Shown here: one piece after another, positions 51,765-62,014 of the stretch
How the letters are laid out: every line of letters begins with the position of its first letter
How positions within the stretch are numbered: position 1 is the first letter of the stretch
NCBI GenBank assembly: GCA_023665605.1
Contig: JAMPDP010000001.1
Span: 1,257,983-1,321,982, forward strand
Length of the DNA: 64,000 nucleotides
From: Candidatus Amulumruptor caecigallinarius
Lineage (GTDB): Bacteria; Bacteroidota; Bacteroidia; Bacteroidales; Muribaculaceae
Direction: 5' to 3'
Program-made: the position numbers and the translations under genes
The notes under the pieces: model-generated
Seen by the model: only the letters and a program-made list of their open reading frames with translations
Database searches by the model: none
What the model was told of the DNA's origin: nothing

Positions 51765-53273
51765 ATGAAAAAATCAACTATCTGGTTGCTCACCATAGTG
51801 ATGGCTCTCACCATCTGCGGATTGCTGTATGTGCAGATTATGTACATGCGCAACATGATAAAGATGCGTGATGACCAGTTCTCGGAGGGTGTGAAGCGTA
51901 GCCTCTACGCCGTCACGACCGCTCTTGAGCGTGATGAGACACGCCATTATCTTGATGAGGATATGGCCACGATAGATCCGTCAGTGTTGCCGGTGTATGC
52001 TTCTGACGGGCGTCAGCTGGCAAGGCAATCAATCAGCGAACGCACTGCCGCCAAGTCCACACCTCTTAAAGAACCCACACTCAGCGGGTCAATCGGCGAG
52101 CCATCGAGCTTCGGAGCGTCGCCTGACGTGCTCAGAGGGCAATACCTCTATCAGAAAGGGTTGCTTAACGAGGTGATTCTCACCATTCTGTCACAGTCAA
52201 GCACTCGGCCCATCAAGGAACGTGCAGACTCGTCGATGGTGCGCGGTTATCTGCGTACTGAGCTGGAGAGCAACGGCCTTGACCTGCCGTTTGAGTTCGC
52301 CATAGTGAGCAGAACGGGGCGCACGGTCTATGCCACAGATGGTTACAAGCCAGTAAAAGATGAGCCGGCTGAGGAAAGAAACCTATACACGCAGGTGCTG
52401 TTCCCGAACGACCCGACCTCGCGCATCAACTATATCCGCGTATTTTTTCCCACGAAGGCAGACTACATCTTCTCCACGGTGAAGTTCATGATACCTTCGT
52501 TTGCGTTCACGCTGATACTGCTCGTGATATTCGTCTACACGATTATCGTGGCATTCCGCCAGAAGAAGCTCACGGAGATGAAGAATGACTTCATCAACAA
52601 CATGACTCATGAGTTCAAGACCCCGATAAGCACTATCTCTCTGGCCGCACAGATGCTCAACGATGATGCAGTGCGCAAGAGTCCGACCATGTTGCAGCAC
52701 ACCGCCACGGTAATCAATGATGAGACCAAGCGCCTGCGGTTTCAAGTGGAGAAGGTGTTGCAGATGTCGCTGTTTGACAGGCAGAAAGCAGCTCTGCGGC
52801 TTCAGGATATAGACGCCAATGTGGCCATAGCCAATATAGTCCACACCTTCAAGCTGAAGGTAGAGAAGTATGGCGGCCGTATCGAGGCAGACCTTAATGC
52901 CGAGATGAGCACCGTGACGGTGGATGAGATGCACTTCACCAACGTGATATTCAATCTGCTCGACAATGCGGTGAAGTATCGGCGTGAAGACACTCCTCTG
53001 CTGCTGCGCGTGAGCACCGCCGATGTAGGCAACAGACGGCTGCGCATAGAGATAGCCGACAACGGCATCGGCATAAAGAAAGAGGACTTGAAGAAGATAT
53101 TCGAGAAATTCTACCGTGTGTCCACGGGCAACCTCCATGACGTGAAGGGCTTCGGCCTCGGCCTGGCCTATGTGAGCAAGATGGTGGGCGAGCTCGGCGG
53201 CGAAATCAGTGCCGAGAGCGAGCTTGGGCACGGCAGCAAATTCATAATCACCTTACCGCTAACTAAAGTTTAA
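51765..53273 (+). CDS. rprX: RprX-like sensor histidine kinase
   Basis: The 502-residue kinase has an N-terminal membrane helix, a periplasmic sensor (about residues 35-235) and a second helix (FMIPSFAFTLILLVIFVYTIIVAF). The HisKA domain contains the intact acceptor site NNMTHEFKTPIST, and the HATPase domain has NVIFNLLDNAVKY, IADNGIGIKKEDL and GFGLGLAYVSKM. The layout and partner match the Bacteroides RprX/RprY pair, first described through effects on tetracycline resistance. The response regulator follows 26 bp downstream. Confidence 0.85.
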   Translation: MKKSTIWLLTIVMALTICGLLYVQIMYMRNMIKMRDDQFSEGVKRSLYAVTTALERDETRHYLDEDMATIDPSVLPVYASDGRQLARQSISERTAAKSTPLKEPTLSGSIGEPSSFGASPDVLRGQYLYQKGLLNEVILTILSQSSTRPIKERADSSMVRGYLRTELESNGLDLPFEFAIVSRTGRTVYATDGYKPVKDEPAEERNLYTQVLFPNDPTSRINYIRVFFPTKADYIFSTVKFMIPSFAFTLILLVIFVYTIIVAFRQKKLTEMKNDFINNMTHEFKTPISTISLAAQMLNDDAVRKSPTMLQHTATVINDETKRLRFQVEKVLQMSLFDRQKAALRLQDIDANVAIANIVHTFKLKVEKYGGRIEADLNAEMSTVTVDEMHFTNVIFNLLDNAVKYRREDTPLLLRVSTADVGNRRLRIEIADNGIGIKKEDLKKIFEKFYRVSTGNLHDVKGFGLGLAYVSKMVGELGGEISAESELGHGSKFIITLPLTKV

Positions 53274-53299
53274 CCCCCACACTATAACACACCACAACT

Positions 53300-54007
53300 A
53301 TGGAAGAAAGACTCCGTATATTGCTCTGCGAGGATGACGAGAATCTCGGCATGCTCCTGCGCGAGTATCTCCAGGCCAAGGGTTTCAATGCTGACCTGTT
53401 TCCAGACGGGGAGGCCGGCTACAAGGCCTTTGTCAAGGGCAAGTATGACCTGTGTGTGCTCGATGTGATGATGCCTAAGAAGGACGGTTTCGCCCTTGCC
53501 CAGGAGATTCGCACGGTCAACTCCGAAGTCCCCATCATATTCCTCACAGCCAAGAGCCTCAAGGATGACATCTTTGAGGGCTTCAAGATTGGAGCCGATG
53601 ACTATATCACCAAGCCCTTCTCGATGGAGGAGCTGGTGTTTCGCATCGAGGCCATCCTGCGTCGCGTCAAGGGCAAGAAGGGGAAGGAGATTACCATGTA
53701 CAAGATTGGCAAGTTCACCTTCGACACCCAGAAGCAAGTGCTTATGGTCGACGATAAGGTGACGAAGCTCACCACCAAGGAGAGTGAGCTGCTGAGCCTG
53801 CTCTGCGCTCACGTCAATGAGATCCTGGAGCGCAACTTTGCCCTGAAGACTATCTGGATAGACGACAACTACTTCAATGCACGCTCGATGGATGTGTACA
53901 TCACGAAGCTGCGCAAGCATCTGAAGGATGATCCCTCGATTGAGATTATCAACATCCATGGCAAGGGTTACAAGCTGATAGCCCCTGAGGCCGAGGCCGA
54001 GCAGTGA
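53300..54007 (+). CDS. rprY: RprY-like OmpR-family response regulator
   Basis: The 235-residue protein has a receiver domain with LCEDDENLG, the phospho-acceptor Asp in CVLDVMMPKKDG, and a conserved Lys in DYITKPFS. A winged-helix DNA-binding domain follows (about residues 135-228, with LTTKESELLSLLCAH and ARSMDVYITKLRKHL). The sequence strongly resembles Bacteroidetes RprY. Confidence 0.88.
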   Translation: MEERLRILLCEDDENLGMLLREYLQAKGFNADLFPDGEAGYKAFVKGKYDLCVLDVMMPKKDGFALAQEIRTVNSEVPIIFLTAKSLKDDIFEGFKIGADDYITKPFSMEELVFRIEAILRRVKGKKGKEITMYKIGKFTFDTQKQVLMVDDKVTKLTTKESELLSLLCAHVNEILERNFALKTIWIDDNYFNARSMDVYITKLRKHLKDDPSIEIINIHGKGYKLIAPEAEAEQ

Positions 54008-54077
54008 CAAGGCGGTTTTGACCTGCTTCTGAGGGCAGCACCTTTGAAGTAAACAGGTTGAGAAACGGCCAAACACA

Positions 54078-54136
54078 CTGACAGCCGTGTATCAGGCGGG
54101 ACAAATCCCGGTGATACACGGCTGTCAGACTTTTCT
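54078..54136 (+). terminator. Terminator after rprY
   Basis: CTGACAGCCGTGTATCA (54078-54094) and its exact inverse (54112-54128) form a 17-bp stem, followed by ACTTTTCTTT on the plus strand. Confidence 0.9.
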
Positions 54137-54194
54137 TTAGCCGATGTAAGTGTCAGTACGCTGCTATTGATTCAAACTGTAAAGCAACAGCTTG

Positions 54195-56846
54195 TCAGTC
54201 GGCAGCGGGCTCGGGGAGGGCGTGGCTCTCAGGTTGAGAGGCGATTTCAGCCTTGATGCGCGTGGGGCTGTCACCCTCGGCCGGTAGCAGCGACACGTTG
54301 ATGAGGCGCATGGCGGGAGTGCCGGAGGCAGAGTCGGAGGCGGGGACAAGAGCCTGCTCGGCCCCGGCAGTAATCATCAGCTCGGCGAGCTCATCCTCAA
54401 GGTACTTCTGGAGCGCGCGCTTGAGGGGGCGTGCACCATACTGGGCATCATAGCCCTTGTCGGCGATGAAGTTCTTTGCCTCCTGAGAAATCTGAAGCGA
54501 GTAGCCCATGTCTTCGAGACGCTTGCGGAAGCCGGCGAGCTCGATGTCGATAATCTTGAATATGGCCTCCCGGGAGAGTGAGTCAAAGGTGATGATGTCG
54601 TCGATGCGGTTGAGAAATTCAGGCGAGAAAGCCTTGTTGAGAGCCTTGCGGATGACGCTCTGACCGTACTCCTTGCTCGAAGCCGCCGGTGTGGTGAACC
54701 CTACGCCGGTGCCGAAGTCCTTGAGCTGACGGGAACCTATGTTGGAGGTCATTATAAGAATGGTGTTCTTGAAGTCAATCTTTCGGCCGAGGCTGTCGGT
54801 GAGATGACCTTCATCCATTACCTGCAAGAGGAGGTTGAACACGTCAGGGTGAGCCTTTTCGATTTCGTCGAGGAGCACGATGGAGTAGGGGTGACGGCGC
54901 ACTTTCTCGGTGAGCTGTCCGCCCTCCTCGTAACCGACATATCCCGGAGGTGCACCTACGAGACGGCTGACGGTGAACTTCTCCATGTATTCGCTCATGT
55001 CGATGCGTATCAACGTGTCGGCAGAGTCAAAGAGCTGTTCAGCGAGTTTCTTGGCCAGGTGAGTCTTGCCGACCCCGGTGGGCCCGAGGAACAGGAATGT
55101 GCCAATCGGCTTCTTGGGGTCTTTAAGCCCCACACGGTTACGACGGATAGCCTTGACGAGCGTCTCAATGGCTGAGTCCTGGCCGATGATGGCCTTCTTG
55201 AGGTCATCGCCCATCCCAAGCAGGCGCTTGCCCTCAGCCTGTGCCACTCGCTGCACGGGGACACCGGTCATCATGGCCACCACTTCGGCCACTTTATCGT
55301 CATCGACAGTCTCGCGCTGCGCTTCCAGCTGCTTCTCCCAGGCATCAGTTGCCTCGCGAAGACGGTCACGCAGTTTAGCCTCCTCGTCGCGGAATGAAGC
55401 GGCGCGCTCAAAGTCCTGCGACTGTGCAGCTTCCAGCTTCTTGCGGCCGGCTTCATCCACCTTCTTCTCAAGAGCCTCAATCTCCTCGGGTACAGCAATC
55501 TTGGTGATGTGCACACGGGAGGCTGCCTCATCGAGGGCGTCGATAGCCTTGTCAGGGAAGTTGCGGTCAGAGATGTATCGCTCTGTCAGGGTGACACACG
55601 CCTCCAGAGCAGCGTCAGTGAAGTTGACGTTGTGGTGTTCCTCATACTTATCCTTGATGTTGCGGAGTATGGCAAGTGTCTCCTCGGCGGTGGTAGGCTC
55701 TACCATAACCTTCTGGAAACGACGTTCCAGAGCACCATCCTTCTCGATGTTCTTGCGATATTCATCGAGAGTAGTAGCGCCGATGCACTGGATCTCGCCG
55801 CGTGCCAGCGCGGGCTTCAGGAGGTTGGCGGCATCCATGGAGCCGGCGGCATTACCTGCACCCACAATGGTGTGAATCTCATCTATGAAGAGAATCACGT
55901 CGCGGTTCTTGCTGAGCTCATTGAGTATGGCCTTGATGCGCTCCTCAAACTGTCCGCGATACTTTGTGCCGGCCACAAGCGAGGCCATGTCAAGCGACAC
56001 CACCCGCTTGCCAAAGAGGATGCGTGACACCTGACGCTTGACAATGCGCAGAGCCAGCCCCTCGACGATGGCGCTCTTGCCCACACCGGGCTCGCCAATG
56101 AGGACGGGGTTGTTCTTCTTGCGTCGCGAGAGCACCTGGGCAAGGCGCTCTATCTCCGTGTCTCTGCCAATCACGGGGTCGAGGCGCCCCTCCTCGGCGG
56201 CACGTGTCATGTCATAGCCGAACTTGTCAAGAGCCGGGGTATCGGTGGAGCGATGCCCCTTGGCGCTCTTGGAGCCGGCGGGCTGCGACGATGAATTGCC
56301 CTTCACGGGGCCGTCATCAGAGAAGCCCTCGTCGTCATCATCCTCATCGGTGGGAGCAGAGTCAAACACGGGAGAAGCCCCGGACCCGGAGAGCTGGCTG
56401 ATAAGAGACTTGTAGTTGACACCGGCTTGCTCGAAGCGCTTCATATAGTCGTTGGATAGAATCTCAGAGTTATGGAATATGGCGAGGAGCAGATGCTCAG
56501 GCTCCACGGAGGCACTTTTGAGCATACGGCTCTCCAGCGCACTCAGTTTGAGCACGCGGTTTGTGATGTCGCTGATAGTCACATCGTCCGGTTGCACCGG
56601 AGCTGAAGCCCCGGCTGTGGCTATCGACTCCTCAAACAGGCGGTTGTCCAGCGCCTGCATGAGTTCGTAGGCCGAGGTGTCGGCCGACGAAGCGTGCTCG
56701 ATGAGCTTAAAGGGAGGTTGGTCAGCGTCTTTCATCAGGGCGAGCAGCAGATGCGCCGGTGTGATGACACGGTTGTTGTGTCTCACGGCTTCGCGGTGGC
56801 TCTGGCTGAGTACGCCTTTCAGTTCATTGGAAAAGTTGATGTCCAT
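54195..56846 (-). CDS. clpC: ATP-dependent Clp protease ATP-binding subunit ClpC
   Basis: The start is ATG at 56846 ([21 protein letters not shown]), 883 residues. It has two Clp_N repeats, an Asp/Ser-rich linker (about residues 160-200), and AAA-1 with [15 protein letters not shown] and IDEIHT. A UVR-like coiled middle segment follows ([24 protein letters not shown]), then AAA-2 with [15 protein letters not shown], and a C-terminal D2-small domain. The short middle domain argues for ClpC rather than ClpB. It unfolds substrates for ClpP. A sigma-54-type promoter sits upstream. Confidence 0.9.
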   Translation of the reverse strand: MDINFSNELKGVLSQSHREAVRHNNRVITPAHLLLALMKDADQPPFKLIEHASSADTSAYELMQALDNRLFEESIATAGASAPVQPDDVTISDITNRVLKLSALESRMLKSASVEPEHLLLAIFHNSEILSNDYMKRFEQAGVNYKSLISQLSGSGASPVFDSAPTDEDDDDEGFSDDGPVKGNSSSQPAGSKSAKGHRSTDTPALDKFGYDMTRAAEEGRLDPVIGRDTEIERLAQVLSRRKKNNPVLIGEPGVGKSAIVEGLALRIVKRQVSRILFGKRVVSLDMASLVAGTKYRGQFEERIKAILNELSKNRDVILFIDEIHTIVGAGNAAGSMDAANLLKPALARGEIQCIGATTLDEYRKNIEKDGALERRFQKVMVEPTTAEETLAILRNIKDKYEEHHNVNFTDAALEACVTLTERYISDRNFPDKAIDALDEAASRVHITKIAVPEEIEALEKKVDEAGRKKLEAAQSQDFERAASFRDEEAKLRDRLREATDAWEKQLEAQRETVDDDKVAEVVAMMTGVPVQRVAQAEGKRLLGMGDDLKKAIIGQDSAIETLVKAIRRNRVGLKDPKKPIGTFLFLGPTGVGKTHLAKKLAEQLFDSADTLIRIDMSEYMEKFTVSRLVGAPPGYVGYEEGGQLTEKVRRHPYSIVLLDEIEKAHPDVFNLLLQVMDEGHLTDSLGRKIDFKNTILIMTSNIGSRQLKDFGTGVGFTTPAASSKEYGQSVIRKALNKAFSPEFLNRIDDIITFDSLSREAIFKIIDIELAGFRKRLEDMGYSLQISQEAKNFIADKGYDAQYGARPLKRALQKYLEDELAELMITAGAEQALVPASDSASGTPAMRLINVSLLPAEGDSPTRIKAEIASQPESHALPEPAAD

Positions 56847-56948
56847 CAATAGTATAGGATGCGTGATGATAGTCAGTAAAAGTGAATATAGCACCTCCGG
56901 GAAGCTGATATGATGCTCACGGTGGTTCTATTAATAACAGAAATACAG

Positions 56949-56966
56949 TTGCAATTATTGTGCCAA
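56949..56966 (-). promoter_or_regulatory. Sigma-54 (RpoN)-type promoter upstream of clpC
   Basis: The minus strand reads TTGGCACAATAATTGCAA, with GG and GC separated by the canonical 10 bases and both the TGGCAC and TTGCA blocks complete. Transcription would start near 56939, leaving a leader of about 90 nt before clpC. No TAnnTTTG element competes in this gap on this strand. Confidence 0.6.
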
Positions 56967-57043
56967 ACCTGCAGTTTAGAGGGTAAGTGATGCAAATTTA
57001 CATGAATTTTTAACATTGCGATGTGCGATTGGGAATAAGTTGC

Positions 57044-57051
57044 TATCTTTG
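57044..57051 (+). promoter_or_regulatory. -7 element of the 57083 gene
   Basis: TATCTTTG fits TAnnTTTG, 32 bp before the chosen start codon. This position makes the longer frame starting at 57023 unlikely. Confidence 0.55.
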
Positions 57052-57082
57052 CGCTTACCGTCGGCGACTGAGGCCGGTTAGC

Positions 57083-57880
57083 ATGTCAGCTACTGACGGC
57101 GATAGCTTACAATATATGGACACTCAGACACAATCAGATAAAGCGGACTGCCTCTTTGACCTCACTCTGGAGATTGAGGGTTTGCTCGCCTTGATAAGAA
57201 GACGCGAGGACTTCACCGCTCCTGAAGTTTACGCCCTGCTTCTTGACAAAGTAGCCGCTTTGGCAGAGGGAGTAGGGGAGTTGTGTCCTGACACGACCAC
57301 TCCTGCGCGCAAGGAAACATCCTCAGCTGCATTGACCCGCGAGCAGAAGTTTCTCGAAACCGTGCCGTCACTTCCCGGCCTATGGGATGACGGCGAGGAT
57401 GCTGCCGAGGCCGAAATGGAGCAGGAGGTCAGCGAAGCCGAGCGCGACGAGCCGGCAGCCTGCCGTTCGGAGGAAGCCGGAAAGGAAATAGCTCAGGCCG
57501 TGCTCTATGAGACTGAGGAGGATGCCGATGAGACCCCCTCAATGGTAGCCGAAGAAGAAGCCCCCGCTCCGGAGACAGAGCAGATAGCCCCGGCTGATGA
57601 AAAGCCGGCAGCCCAGCCGGAGCAGCACCCAAAGGAAGAGCGGCGCACAAAGCACGCTCCCGGAGACCTGCGGCGAGCATTTACGGTGAATGACAAGTTT
57701 CGGTTCCGTCGTGAGCTTTTCGGCAACAGTGACACCGAGTTCACCGACACACTGAATCTCGTTGAGGCCATGACGTCATATGAAGAAGCAGAGGATTACT
57801 TCATCACAGACCTTGGCTGGGATCGCGAGATGCCCGAGGTAGCAGAGTTTCTTGTCGTAATAGAGAAATATTTCGCCTGA
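57083..57880 (+). CDS. Conserved hypothetical protein with acidic middle region
   Basis: The 265-residue product (a start at 57116 is also possible) has a helical N-terminal domain (DCLFDLTLEIEGLLALIRRRE) and a long Glu/Ala/Pro-rich disordered middle (about residues 75-195). Its C-terminal domain of about 65 residues contains FTVNDKFRFRRELFGN and YEEAEDYFITDLGWD. That C-terminal domain looks like one conserved across Bacteroidales, but no function is known to me. rsmI follows 87 bp downstream. Confidence 0.75.
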   Translation: MSATDGDSLQYMDTQTQSDKADCLFDLTLEIEGLLALIRRREDFTAPEVYALLLDKVAALAEGVGELCPDTTTPARKETSSAALTREQKFLETVPSLPGLWDDGEDAAEAEMEQEVSEAERDEPAACRSEEAGKEIAQAVLYETEEDADETPSMVAEEEAPAPETEQIAPADEKPAAQPEQHPKEERRTKHAPGDLRRAFTVNDKFRFRRELFGNSDTEFTDTLNLVEAMTSYEEAEDYFITDLGWDREMPEVAEFLVVIEKYFA

Positions 57881-57967
57881 CCTCTAAAAATACTGACCTC
57901 AGAATTCAAACAGGCACTCTCAAATCATATAGGCACACCAGTCATATAGGCACACCAGCGAAGCAAA

Positions 57968-58720
57968 ATGGCCGGCACACTCTACATAGTTCCAACCCCG
58001 GTCGGTAATCTGGCCGACATGACACCTCGCGCCGTGGAGACACTGCGCGAGGCTGATCTGGTGCTTGCCGAGGACACCCGCACGAGCGGCGTGCTGATGC
58101 AACATTTCGGGATAGATACCCCCCTTGTGAGCCACCATAAATATAATGAGCATGCCACCGTGGCTGAGCTCGTCAGGCGCATAAAGGGAGGTGAACGGAT
58201 AGCCCTTGTGAGCGATGCCGGTACACCGGGTATCTCAGACCCGGGTTTTCTGCTGTCGCGAGAATGTAGGGAGGCCGGTCTTCCGGTAGTCACACTGCCG
58301 GGAGCCACAGCGTTTGTACCCGCTTTGGTAAACAGTGGGCTGCCATGCGACCGCTTCTGTTTCGAAGGGTTTCTCCCACCCAAAAAGGGGCGGCAGACAC
58401 GGCTCACAGAGATTGCCGCCGAGTCTCGCACAACAGTCATCTATGAGTCGCCGCTGCGGCTTGTGCGCACCCTTACCGACCTTGCCACCGCTTGTGGCCC
58501 CGAGAGGGCCGCGTCAGTGTCACGAGAAATCTCCAAGCTGCATGAGGAGACCGTCAGAGGCACTCTCGACGAGCTTGTGCAACATTTTACTCAGAACCAA
58601 CCGCGAGGTGAAATCGTTATTGTTCTCAAAGGGAATGAAACACCCAAAGAACGAAAGACACACACTAACAAATACAAGACATTCATCACTGACGGCACCG
58701 CTGTCGATGACGACCGATAA
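57968..58720 (+). CDS. rsmI: 16S rRNA 2'-O-ribose C1402 methyltransferase
   Basis: The 250-residue SAM-dependent enzyme has the tetrapyrrole-methylase fold: LYIVPTPVGNLADMTPRAVETL, LAEDTR, SDAGTPGISDPG, and PGATAFVPALVNSGLPCDRF. It methylates C1402 in the ribosomal P site. The C-terminus is short and basic compared with some homologues. Confidence 0.95.
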   Translation: MAGTLYIVPTPVGNLADMTPRAVETLREADLVLAEDTRTSGVLMQHFGIDTPLVSHHKYNEHATVAELVRRIKGGERIALVSDAGTPGISDPGFLLSRECREAGLPVVTLPGATAFVPALVNSGLPCDRFCFEGFLPPKKGRQTRLTEIAAESRTTVIYESPLRLVRTLTDLATACGPERAASVSREISKLHEETVRGTLDELVQHFTQNQPRGEIVIVLKGNETPKERKTHTNKYKTFITDGTAVDDDR

Positions 58721-58775
58721 TCACTCCACACACATCAATCACACCGACAACTTATCCCACCCACAACGAAGATTT

Positions 58776-59630
58776 ATGAGAAAAATCGTTTCAATCGCCG
58801 CAGTGGCAGCCCTTTGCCTCGGCATCGCTTCATGTGACAACGGAAAGCTCAAGGAGCGCAACGCACAGCTTGAAGGTGACGTAGAGGGCCTTGTGGCCAC
58901 CCAGGACACTCTTCTCGGCCTCGTCAACGAACTGACCGAGGGGATGAACCAGATTAAGCAGCTTGAGAATATCATCTCCACTCCCGGTGCCCTTGGCGAG
59001 TCATCGTCAAAGAAGGAGCAGATCCGCAATGATATGCTCGCCATCCAGCAGGCACTTGAGGCACGTCGCCAGCGTCTTGACGAGCTGGAGAAGCAGCTCG
59101 CCAACGACAAGGGACAGAACGCCAAACTGCTGAAGACCATCAGCTCACTGAAGGAGCAGATAGCCAACCAGGAGCGCGAGATTTCCACAATGAAGGAGCA
59201 GCTTGCAGCCGCCAACGTGCAGATTGCCGAGCTTAACACAACCGTAGACTCCCTCAGCACCGGCCTCGAAACCGAGAAGCGAGAGCGTGAGATAGCTCAG
59301 GAGGCCTCTACCGCGATGGCGGAGCAGCTTAACACCTGCTACTACGCTATCGGCACCAAGAATGAGCTCAAGGCCAACAAGATACTGGAGAGCGGCTTCC
59401 TGCGCAAGACCAAGATCATGGAGAGCGACTTCAACATGAGCTACTTCACCAAGGCCGACAAGCGCACTCTCACCTCTATCCCCCTGAATGCCAAGAAGGG
59501 CGAAGTGATGACCAAGCAGCCCAAGGACTCCTACAACATCAGCGAGGTGAACGGAGCAGCTGTGCTCAACATCACTAATCCCGAAAAGTTCTGGAGCATG
59601 AGCAACTACCTGGTGATCAAGGTAGACTGA
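58776..59630 (+). CDS. Coiled-coil lipoprotein
   Basis: The start is ATG at 58776 (MRKIVSIAAVAALCLGIASCDNG), 284 residues, with a lipobox IASC. Residues about 30-200 form a long coiled coil with QLEKQLANDKGQ-type heptads. The C-terminal 90 residues form a compact domain (ELKANKILESGFLRKTKIMESDFNMSYFT), conserved in Bacteroidetes but of unknown function. The stop overlaps the next start by one base (TGATG). Confidence 0.8.
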   Translation: MRKIVSIAAVAALCLGIASCDNGKLKERNAQLEGDVEGLVATQDTLLGLVNELTEGMNQIKQLENIISTPGALGESSSKKEQIRNDMLAIQQALEARRQRLDELEKQLANDKGQNAKLLKTISSLKEQIANQEREISTMKEQLAAANVQIAELNTTVDSLSTGLETEKREREIAQEASTAMAEQLNTCYYAIGTKNELKANKILESGFLRKTKIMESDFNMSYFTKADKRTLTSIPLNAKKGEVMTKQPKDSYNISEVNGAAVLNITNPEKFWSMSNYLVIKVD

Positions 59631-61468
59631 TGACCCCACTCGAACTGCTCGCACCGGCGCGCGATGCTCTGACAGCCATGGAGGCTGTCAGGCACGGCGC
59701 CGATGCCGTTTATATAGGTGCTTCAAGTCACGGTGCGCGTCACTCGGCAGCAAACACTGTCAGTGACATAGCCCGAGTGACAGAGTATGCCCATCAGTTT
59801 GGCGCGCGCGTCTATGTGACGCTCAACACTCTGATTTATGATGATGAGATAGCCTCCGTGGAACAATTGGTCAGGGAACTGTATCGCGCAGGGGTTGATG
59901 CCCTGATAGTGCAGGACCTTGGGTTGCTGCGGATGGACATACCACCCATCGCATTGCATGCAAGCACGCAGTGCGACATCCGCACACCCGCCAAGGCACG
60001 GTTTCTGGCTGATGCCGGCTTCTCGCAGCTGGTGCTTCCCAGAGAGTTGTCACTTGAAGAAATCAAGGAAATCAAAGAAGCCGTGGGCGGCACACCTCTG
60101 GAGGCATTCGTGCATGGTGCACTGTGTGTGAGCTACAGCGGTGACTGTCAGGCGAGCCTTATCTCCACAGGAAGGAGTGCCAATAGGGGTGAGTGTGCCC
60201 AGATATGCCGACTGCCGTTTGACCTTATAGACGGCACGGGACGCACGGTGATGCGCGGCAAACATCTGTTGTCGCTGCGTGACCTCAATCGTCTAAACTC
60301 GCTCGCCGACATGGCGGCCGCCGGAGTGTCATCATTCAAGATTGAGGGGCGCCTTAAAGACACAGCTTACGTTAAGGAGACTGTCGGGGCCTACCGCAAG
60401 GCTCTTGACAAGCTCATTGCCGCCAATCATGACCGCTACTGTCGGAGCTCGTATGGCGAGAGCGTGCTGACATTCACGCCGGATGTCAGCCTCGCGTTCA
60501 ATCGAGGTTTCACTCAATATTTTCTGAAAGAGACACGTCCCGGAGCACACAGCCTTGCCACATTTGATTCACCCAAATCGACCGGGGAATATGTGGCCGA
60601 TGTGTCACTGGCCACCACGGGAAAGCGTATAGTGGTTAGAGCCAATAAGGAACTGCATAACGGAGATGGCGTGGGGTATTTCGATGACAATGGAACCTTC
60701 CGAGGCTTCCGCGTGAACCGTGTGGAGGGTAACACCCTCATTGCAGCATCGGAGGTTACACTTCCCAAAGGTACGCGTCTATACAGAAATCTTGATGCCG
60801 GACGCCGTGCGCTGCTTGCAGCAGAGTCTGCCATCCGTAAGGTGAGCGTGAGCTTCTTGCTACGCCGGCTTCCGTGGGGCTTGGCTCTTGATGCCGAGGA
60901 TGAGCGTGGGTGTTCAGTGACAGTCACAGCAGAGCTTGTCACCGAAGAAGCCCGCACTCCGCAAGCTGACCGTCATCGACGTGAGCTGGAGCGGGTCGGA
61001 GACACCATTTACAGAGTCAGTGAAGTCACCGACCTTGCCAAAGAGGCATTTATCCCCGCATCCGTGCTGTCTACTCTCCGTCGCGAAGCTCTCACTCTTA
61101 TGGACAGTAGCCGACGCGCCACTTACCGCTATGACTACCGCCGTGCAGAGAAGGCTGGTGAATTTCCCCAGAGACAGCTCACATATCACGACAATGTGGC
61201 CAACTCCCCTGCCGCAGCGTTCTACTCAGAGCATGGTGCGGATGCTTCCACACCTGCACTGGAGGTGGCAAAACAGAACATTAACGGCCCGCTGAGGGTT
61301 ATGACTACACGTTACTGCCTGCGGCGAGAGCTTGGGGCATGCCTCAAGACCGCCGCCGGCAAGCGTCTGCGCGAGCCTCTGACGCTTCGAAGTGCCACCC
61401 GTGATTTTACCCTGGAATTTGACTGCCGCAACTGCCGTATGCACGTGATGACAGATACCGATAAATAA
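59630..61468 (+). CDS. U32 family peptidase
   Basis: The 612-residue protein opens with LELLAPARDALTAMEAVRHGADAVYIG and carries the U32 signature EAFVHGALCVSYSGDCQAS (about residues 158-176) followed by NRGECAQICRLPF. The cysteines match a predicted Fe-S cluster in RNA-hydroxylating U32 members (RlhA/TrhP type). Longer C-terminal domains follow. Proteolytic activity is doubtful for this family; RNA modification is the better-supported role in relatives. Confidence 0.9.
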   Translation: MTPLELLAPARDALTAMEAVRHGADAVYIGASSHGARHSAANTVSDIARVTEYAHQFGARVYVTLNTLIYDDEIASVEQLVRELYRAGVDALIVQDLGLLRMDIPPIALHASTQCDIRTPAKARFLADAGFSQLVLPRELSLEEIKEIKEAVGGTPLEAFVHGALCVSYSGDCQASLISTGRSANRGECAQICRLPFDLIDGTGRTVMRGKHLLSLRDLNRLNSLADMAAAGVSSFKIEGRLKDTAYVKETVGAYRKALDKLIAANHDRYCRSSYGESVLTFTPDVSLAFNRGFTQYFLKETRPGAHSLATFDSPKSTGEYVADVSLATTGKRIVVRANKELHNGDGVGYFDDNGTFRGFRVNRVEGNTLIAASEVTLPKGTRLYRNLDAGRRALLAAESAIRKVSVSFLLRRLPWGLALDAEDERGCSVTVTAELVTEEARTPQADRHRRELERVGDTIYRVSEVTDLAKEAFIPASVLSTLRREALTLMDSSRRATYRYDYRRAEKAGEFPQRQLTYHDNVANSPAAAFYSEHGADASTPALEVAKQNINGPLRVMTTRYCLRRELGACLKTAAGKRLREPLTLRSATRDFTLEFDCRNCRMHVMTDTDK

Positions 61469-61486
61469 CTAAATACAGATACCGAC

Positions 61487-61945
61487 ATGCTTAACCCCGG
61501 TGACCACATACCCGACTATCTCGGACTGGCTTCAGACGGAACCCCAATCCACGCTTCCGACTTCAAGGGTCAACCTCTCGTGATATACTTCTACCCCAAG
61601 GATAATACCCCCGGCTGCACCGCCGAAGCGTGCTCACTGCGCGACAGCGATGCCGTGCTTGCCTCCGCCGGCTATAAGGTGATTGGCATCAGCAAAGACT
61701 CCGTGGCAAGCCATCAGAAGTTTGCCGCGAAACACTCGCTGCCGTTCCTGCTCTCCTCCGATCCGGACACCACCGTCAATCAGGCATTCGGTGTATGGCA
61801 AAAGAAGAAGATGGCGGGACGTGAATATATGGGCACCGTGAGAACCACATTTGTCACCGATGCTGACCACAGGATCACTCACGTGATAGAGAAGGTTGAC
61901 ACCAAGCGGGCCGGAGAGCAATTGCTCGGGCTGCTCGGCCTTTGA
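61487..61945 (+). CDS. bcp: Thioredoxin-dependent peroxiredoxin (BCP/PrxQ type)
   Basis: The 152-residue protein has the active site DNTPGCTAEACSLRDS, with the peroxidatic Cys and a second Cys five residues later as in alpha-helix-type PrxQ. It also has the typical GISKDSVASHQKFAAKHSLPF. It reduces hydroperoxides using thioredoxin. Confidence 0.95.
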   Translation: MLNPGDHIPDYLGLASDGTPIHASDFKGQPLVIYFYPKDNTPGCTAEACSLRDSDAVLASAGYKVIGISKDSVASHQKFAAKHSLPFLLSSDPDTTVNQAFGVWQKKKMAGREYMGTVRTTFVTDADHRITHVIEKVDTKRAGEQLLGLLGL

Positions 61946-61987
61946 GACTGAGGACTCACTCTTGTTGCACAAGGCGCGTTAATTGCT

Positions 61988-61995
61988 TATATTTG
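61988..61995 (+). promoter_or_regulatory. -7 element of the DUF3256 gene
   Basis: TATATTTG fits TAnnTTTG, 19 bp before the start codon at 62015. Confidence 0.55.
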
Positions 61996-62014
61996 CTCAA
62001 CAAAACACAGCGCA

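Noticed and set aside
54195..56846. ClpB disaggregase instead of ClpC
   Set aside because: The middle region is short and UVR-like, without the long ClpB coiled-coil propeller, and the total length of 883 residues includes an acidic linker.
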